From NCBI GenBank assembly GCA_017436245.1, contig JAFSDN010000113.1, positions 1 to 43,320 on the forward strand: a DNA stretch of 43,320 bases. The letters run 5' to 3'. Under the pieces are notes generated by a model, which was not told where the DNA came from, ran no database searches, and saw nothing but the letters and a program-made list of their open reading frames with translations. The position numbers and the translations under genes were made by a program. Position 1 is the stretch's first letter; each line of letters opens with the position of its first letter. Origin of the DNA: Clostridia bacterium (GTDB lineage: Bacteria; Bacillota; Clostridia; Monoglobales; Monoglobaceae). Positions 39,529-43,320 of this stretch are shown here, piece by piece.

Positions 39529-39587
39529 CTTTTTCCTTTCCAAAATTAAAATGATACAAAAGAAGTGTATATAATTACAGATAATAT

Positions 39588-39616
39588 ATTTTACCATATA
39601 TCTGGCGGTTTGTCAA
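39588..39616 (-). promoter_or_regulatory. Promoter of the 63-aa/tail-anchored protein operon
   Basis: On the minus strand TTGACA, 17 bp, TAAAAT, with an extended -10 (TGG). The upstream TTTTTAAAAACGG resembles the UP-like tract before the antitoxin promoter at 29671-29690. Confidence 0.88.
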
Positions 39617-39823
39617 CCGTTTTTAAAAATATTCTAAAATCAGTGAGTAATATTCAGTAATAACTATCCTCAACACCATAATAATAACATACAAATCGAC
39701 AAAATTCAACATATTGTTGAAAAAAGGTGAATATATTATCTACTTTATACTATGATGTGATAATTGTAGTGTTGCCCGAACAACAAAAAATATTTTTGAC
39801 AATTTTTGAATTTCAAAAAATCA
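39617..39823. other. AT-rich non-coding stretch
   Basis: About 200 bases between the minus-strand promoter and the next terminator. Only short A/T runs and a small repeat (TCAACATATTGTTGA, 39706-39720, a 15-bp palindrome) are seen. No coding or RNA gene is supported. Confidence 0.5.
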
Positions 39824-39856
39824 TTTAGCGGATTAATCTCATGCTAATCCGCTAAA
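39824..39856 (-). terminator. Intrinsic terminator after CHAP/SLH region
   Basis: TTTAGCGGATTA (39824-39835) and TAATCCGCTAAA (39845-39856) are perfectly paired. On the minus strand, TGATTTTTTG follows. It closes the long minus-strand gene and the SLH remnant. Confidence 0.82.
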
Positions 39857-39871
39857 CAAAGTTGCATTTAT

Positions 39872-39952
39872 TTACTTCAAATTATCATACATTCTCGCGA
39901 ATGTGGCGATAGCTTGTTCTTTAGTGTATTTGCCCAGTGGTTCAAAGCTGTT
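39872..39952 (-). pseudogene. C-terminal remnant of an SLH-domain protein
   Basis: A 26-codon open stretch reads NSFEPLGKYTKEQAIATFAR followed by MYDNLK and a stop. This is the typical end of an S-layer homology (SLH) domain. It is preceded in frame by a stop codon and has no start. It begins only 14 bases downstream of the stop codon of the CHAP-domain gene, on the same strand and before the shared terminator. It looks like the 3' end of an older surface-protein gene left after replacement or frameshift. Confidence 0.72.
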
Positions 39953-39966
39953 TCATATGTCAAGTT

Positions 39967-42900
39967 TCATTCAATTATCCATTTACTGCTTGGGATTTCT
40001 TCTGCATCGCACAATGGTTTAAGAGTTGATAACCCATCCCAAACCATTACTTTGATTTCGTTCACATCTCCCTCAAGAGTGTATGGAGAGTTTTGCTCAT
40101 TGTGAGGAATTCTTTTCATTGTAACAAACTTATTGTTTTTATAACCCACAATAAAGATATCATAAGGTGCGGTAATGTTATGCACCTTTGTATCTATGAT
40201 AAGTTTTGCACCTGATTTTGTAACGGTTGATTCTGTATATGAAACTGCTGTTTCCCAATGAGCATATAAGGTCAAATTTGATGTAACAATGGTTTCGTTT
40301 GTTACTTCTTCGCCTTCCACTTCTTTTGTGTACCATCCTTTGAAGATAAAACCATCTTTTTCGGGTTTAGGTAATTCTCCACAAACAGAACCGTAAGGGA
40401 TGATGATTGGTTCGATATCTGCTGTTCCACCCATTGAATCAAATGTTACAGTATACTGATTTACAGTTGATGTGAACTTTGCAGTAATTATAGTATTTCC
40501 TGTTATATTGGTAAGTTCTTTATCCCATCCTGCAAATGTATATGTGTACTGTGCATCAGCTTGTTTTGTAGGTGTTACTCCACTGTATGCTACAGAACTA
40601 CCATAATTTACGGATTTTGTTTCAAGTGTAGTTCCGTCATAATTTTTGAAAGTTACTGTATATGTATTTATTGTCCATTGTGCATAAAGCGTTTGAGCAG
40701 ATGTAATTGAAACTTTTGTGCTGCTTGTTATCTGTGTCACGCCACTTGCAGAAGTGTACCAACCTTTAAATGTATGTCCGTCTTTTGTTGGTGTTGGCAA
40801 TGTTCCGTATGTTGAATCATAGGTAACATTTTTGCTTGCAGTTGGTGTTGTGCCTCCATTTGCATTAAATGTTACTTTATAAGTATTTGCTGTCCATTTA
40901 GCGTACAATGTTGTTGCAGACGGTTTATCCCAACTTCTCGCACTTGCGCCGCTTGCTGTATAATATTGTGTTCCGCTACCATTTGTTCCAGTATAATAAC
41001 CACCAAATGTATATCCTGTCTTTTTAGGAACTGTTATACTTGGCATAGCTGAACCATAAGTTGCACTAACAGAAGCTGTTCCGGCTGTAGTTGCACTTTG
41101 ATTATTCAATGTAACGGTATATTTATTAACTGTCCACTGTGCGTATAAGGTTTGAGCGGAAGTGATTGAAACTTTTGTGCTACTTGTTATCTGTGTTCCT
41201 CCGCTTGTGGCTGTATACCAACCTTTAAATGTATATCCACTTCTTGTTGGAGTTGGCAAAGAGCCATAAGTCGAATTATATGTAACATTTTTACTTGCAG
41301 TTGGGGTTGTTCCACCATTTGCATTAAATGTTACTTTATATGTATTAGCTGTCCATTGAGCATATAATGTTGCAGCCGAATTTGCTGTATATGAGCCGCC
41401 GGAACTATAAGAAGTTCCGCTTCCTGATGAATTTGTATTCCAGTTTTTAAATGTATATCCGGTGCGTGTTGGCTTGGTTTTACTTAGCGTTAATGTCTTT
41501 CCATGTATTTTTGTTTGTGATGATGGTACACCACTACCACCATTTGCATTGTATGATACTGTGTATTTACCTACATAAAAATATATAGATTCTGCATGTG
41601 CGGTACTTGCAGGCGTATATGCAGACATTAATGCTTTATATACAGCATTTTTTGGCGGTTTAAATGTATATGTAAGAGGCTTCCACCCCTCATCAACAAT
41701 CGTTTTTGTGTCTTCATTATAAATCGTCATATATGTATGTGCATAGTATGCGTTATGTTTGTTAGTAAAAGTTATCGACTCTCCCGAACTCAGTTCGGTT
41801 TTATTTGGTGATATGCTTGCTGAAGACGGACCTCCCACATATATATAAAAATCAATCCAGTTTGAATCAACTCCACCCTTGCTGTTAAAAGCGGTCATAT
41901 ATGCGTGATAATGCCCTGCCCTTTGAAATGAGTTTGAATATGTTGAACCACTTACATCTGTTTGAATTATAGCTTCACCAGTGTCATAATCAAAAATGGA
42001 TAAATAGTATTGACAGGCGGCGTTAGCTGAAAAATTCAATGTAAAAGTTTCTGCTCCTGCATACCACTCTTTATTCATAGATAATGTAGCAGATGTAGGT
42101 GCTTTTGTTGTCAAATATCCACATACATATATAAATCCTTGAAATGAATATGTAGAGCCGGCACTAAAATTAGAATTGCTTGCACTTCTTGTTACAGTCT
42201 TAAAATAATATGATTGCCAACCCGATTCGGATGTTGTTACTGTATCTCCATTGATTACCTCAACTACAGCAACATGACCAGCTGCTCCTGATTTAGTCCA
42301 AACAGCAACAGCACCTAAATATGGCGTTTTGCCATAGGAGTAGTATCCGCCGTTTTTATTGTAGGCATACCAACCACCGGCATTACCGGTACTCAAACTT
42401 GGTTTGGAACCTAAATTTTCATACGAACGACCATAAGCATAGCAAGTACAATTTCCGCCATTCCCAACCATTCCATACCCCGATGTGTGGAAAACATTCC
42501 ATGTTGTATAATAGGGGTCTGACGTTGACGGAGCAGTTAATCTTGGCGAATAAGAAGACACAGACATCAGACTTATGCCATAATTCGTATCATCTACTCC
42601 GATAGGCTCAATATCCCCAAAATAGTATGTGTTTACAGAATATTCTGATATTTCATCAGCCTTAGTGTAATATTTGAATGTATTATAATCAGTAAACACT
42701 AAGAAGTCTGTTATACCATTTTTAATAAGTATTGTATTCTCTTTGGTATCAAAATTATATGTGAAAATGCTACGGTTTTCAACATAGTATAAAGTGTTAT
42801 CCCTTATAGCTATATTTGAAACGATTGTATCAAACTCTTTTTCGAGAATATATGTATTATTATCGGTATCAAACTTCAATAGATTACTTTTTCCTTCCGT

Positions 42901-43161
42901 ATAAACGAGCAAGTATAAATATTTATCTTTGTTTACCATAGATATAATATGCTCGTCAAGAATTTTTTCTTCTGACATATCCGATAGAGATAATTTATAC
43001 AGTTTGTCCTCATCATCTTTGTTGCTGTAAAATTCCACTGTGCCATTACTGTACATATCCGTCCCGTTTGAATATAAATTGCTATCATTGGCGTAGGCAC
43101 TAATAGAAATTGCAAAAATAATAACAATCATAGCGAATGTTGAATAAATAATTTTTTTCAT
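39967..43161 (-). CDS. Large secreted CHAP-domain protein with Listeria-Bacteroides (Flg_new) repeats
   Basis: 1064 aa. The signal peptide [20 protein letters not shown] ends near AYA (~res 23). Residues ~30-215 are a repeat-rich beta region of DUF5050/propeller type. A CHAP peptidase/amidase domain follows, with Cys238 in [11 protein letters not shown] and His296 in GHVAVVEV, the expected catalytic pair. Ig-like segments follow (~350-525), then six Flg_new/InlB-B-type repeats (~530-970, each ending TLYAQW or similar), and a C-terminal domain (~970-1064) ending in [20 protein letters not shown], a tail seen on clostridial surface proteins. It probably cuts peptidoglycan or cell-surface peptides. 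The ATG at 43161 is nine to eleven bases after GGAGG. No anchor motif (LPXTG, SLH) is left in the frame. Confidence 0.87.
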   Translation of the reverse strand: MKKIIYSTFAMIVIIFAISISAYANDSNLYSNGTDMYSNGTVEFYSNKDDEDKLYKLSLSDMSEEKILDEHIISMVNKDKYLYLLVYTEGKSNLLKFDTDNNTYILEKEFDTIVSNIAIRDNTLYYVENRSIFTYNFDTKENTILIKNGITDFLVFTDYNTFKYYTKADEISEYSVNTYYFGDIEPIGVDDTNYGISLMSVSSYSPRLTAPSTSDPYYTTWNVFHTSGYGMVGNGGNCTCYAYGRSYENLGSKPSLSTGNAGGWYAYNKNGGYYSYGKTPYLGAVAVWTKSGAAGHVAVVEVINGDTVTTSESGWQSYYFKTVTRSASNSNFSAGSTYSFQGFIYVCGYLTTKAPTSATLSMNKEWYAGAETFTLNFSANAACQYYLSIFDYDTGEAIIQTDVSGSTYSNSFQRAGHYHAYMTAFNSKGGVDSNWIDFYIYVGGPSSASISPNKTELSSGESITFTNKHNAYYAHTYMTIYNEDTKTIVDEGWKPLTYTFKPPKNAVYKALMSAYTPASTAHAESIYFYVGKYTVSYNANGGSGVPSSQTKIHGKTLTLSKTKPTRTGYTFKNWNTNSSGSGTSYSSGGSYTANSAATLYAQWTANTYKVTFNANGGTTPTASKNVTYNSTYGSLPTPTRSGYTFKGWYTATSGGTQITSSTKVSITSAQTLYAQWTVNKYTVTLNNQSATTAGTASVSATYGSAMPSITVPKKTGYTFGGYYTGTNGSGTQYYTASGASARSWDKPSATTLYAKWTANTYKVTFNANGGTTPTASKNVTYDSTYGTLPTPTKDGHTFKGWYTSASGVTQITSSTKVSITSAQTLYAQWTINTYTVTFKNYDGTTLETKSVNYGSSVAYSGVTPTKQADAQYTYTFAGWDKELTNITGNTIITAKFTSTVNQYTVTFDSMGGTADIEPIIIPYGSVCGELPKPEKDGFIFKGWYTKEVEGEEVTNETIVTSNLTLYAHWETAVSYTESTVTKSGAKLIIDTKVHNITAPYDIFIVGYKNNKFVTMKRIPHNEQNSPYTLEGDVNEIKVMVWDGLSTLKPLCDAEEIPSSKWIIE
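40675..40900 (-). repeat. Internal Flg_new repeat, copy B
   Basis: Encodes one ~74-residue Flg_new unit, [20 protein letters not shown] through [10 protein letters not shown]. It is nearly identical in protein, and largely in DNA, to the unit at ~41131-41355, so the pair is a recent intragenic duplication with a different unit in between. Confidence 0.7.
41131..41355 (-). repeat. Internal Flg_new repeat, copy A
   Basis: Partner of the unit at ~40675-40900, sharing [20 protein letters not shown] and [19 protein letters not shown]. Boundaries are approximate. Confidence 0.7.
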
Positions 43162-43183
43162 TGAGAATAATACCTCCATATAT

Positions 43184-43216
43184 AAAAAGTGTGCAGAACA
43201 ATCGCTGTCTGCACAC
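43184..43216 (-). terminator. Possible attenuator upstream of the CHAP gene
   Basis: On the minus strand GTGTGCAGA and TCTGCACAC (43216-43208 and 43197-43189) form a perfect 9-bp stem, followed by five T (43184-43188) just before the GGAGG ribosome site. AACAATCG upstream (plus 43233-43240) can pair with CGATTGTT (plus 43197-43204), part of the loop and 3' arm, giving a competing structure. Confidence 0.65.
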
Positions 43217-43320
43217 CGAAAAATGCAAACCCCGATTGTTGTCACACAAAACTTTACTAAATGGGAATTTCTTCGTACATCCAGCAAGTTGGAATTTGCA
43301 TTTTTGCCAATTCAACGCTG

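Noticed and set aside
40600..41600. Regularly spaced DNA repeats that might be a CRISPR array
   Set aside because: The repeats are ~225 bp, in frame, and encode Flg_new domains; there are no short identical repeats with unique spacers and no cas genes.
1..43320. tRNA, rRNA, prophage or replication origin
   Set aside because: No clover-leaf pattern, rRNA motif, phage structural gene, or DnaA-box cluster was seen by eye; a tRNAscan-type search was not possible.

Overview
The window is a chromosomal segment of a low- to mid-GC Gram-positive bacterium of the Clostridia type (an Oscillospiraceae/Lachnospiraceae-like gut anaerobe is my best guess). The reasons are strong AGGAGG ribosome sites, frequent GTG/TTG starts, sigma-A promoters, a meso-diaminopimelate-type MurE, a PASTA-domain PBP2, the DUF881/Sbp pair before ftsZ, and a B12-independent-looking bacterial microcompartment (BMC) operon. 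No genus can be fixed from the sequence alone.

Region 1 (1-9.4 kb) is the distal part of a BMC operon. In order it holds a class II (fuculose-phosphate-type) aldolase cut by the window edge, a DUF336/GlcG-like protein, a medium-chain alcohol dehydrogenase, two BMC-H shell proteins, a BMC-P vertex protein, a PduS/RnfC-like Fe-S flavoprotein, a PduT-like BMC-T, a PduP-like CoA-acylating aldehyde dehydrogenase, a second tandem BMC-T, PduL and a DeoR-family regulator. This matches the fucose/rhamnose-type compartments: lactaldehyde from the aldolase is reduced to 1,2-propanediol, dehydrated by an enzyme that must lie upstream of the window (a glycyl-radical dehydratase in known relatives), and the propionaldehyde is oxidised to propionyl-CoA and propionyl-phosphate. 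Most enzymes carry amphipathic encapsulation-type peptides. Odd points are a BMC-H with a second strong internal start, an intercistronic hairpin, a 213-bp nested palindrome inside the operon, and a Cys/His-rich linker in the aldolase.

Region 2 (9.4-10.1 kb) holds a short dispersed inverted-repeat element and, on the minus strand, a small gene behind a promoter and a highly structured, terminator-ended leader that looks like an uncharacterised riboswitch or structured RNA.

Region 3 (10.1-26.3 kb) is the division and cell-wall (dcw) cluster: mraZ (with its own promoter and MraZ boxes), rsmH, ftsL-like, pbp2/spoVD-like, murE, murF, mraY, ftsW, murG, murA, divIB/ftsQ, DUF881, sbp, then ftsZ with its own consensus promoter, and secG. 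murD, murB, murC and ftsA are missing from their usual places. The cluster is flanked by two oppositely oriented copies of the same ~142-bp element, each inserted directly after an intrinsic terminator.

Region 4 (26.5-37.1 kb) has an RNase R-like exonuclease without N-terminal cold-shock domains, a FabG-like reductase, a compact type I toxin-antitoxin locus (22-aa membrane peptide with a convergent antisense RNA), smc, ftsY and a large UPF0182 membrane protein.

Region 5 (37.1-43.3 kb) is AT-rich accessory DNA. It holds a secreted tandem SH3-like protein, an orphan TnpV from a mobilizable transposon, a two-gene operon of unknown function (63-aa protein plus a 230-aa tail-anchored protein), a small remnant of an SLH-domain protein, and a large secreted CHAP-domain protein with Listeria-Bacteroides (Flg_new) repeats behind a possible attenuator. 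Starts were chosen by ribosome-site spacing, and all function statements rest on motif recognition, not on database searches.
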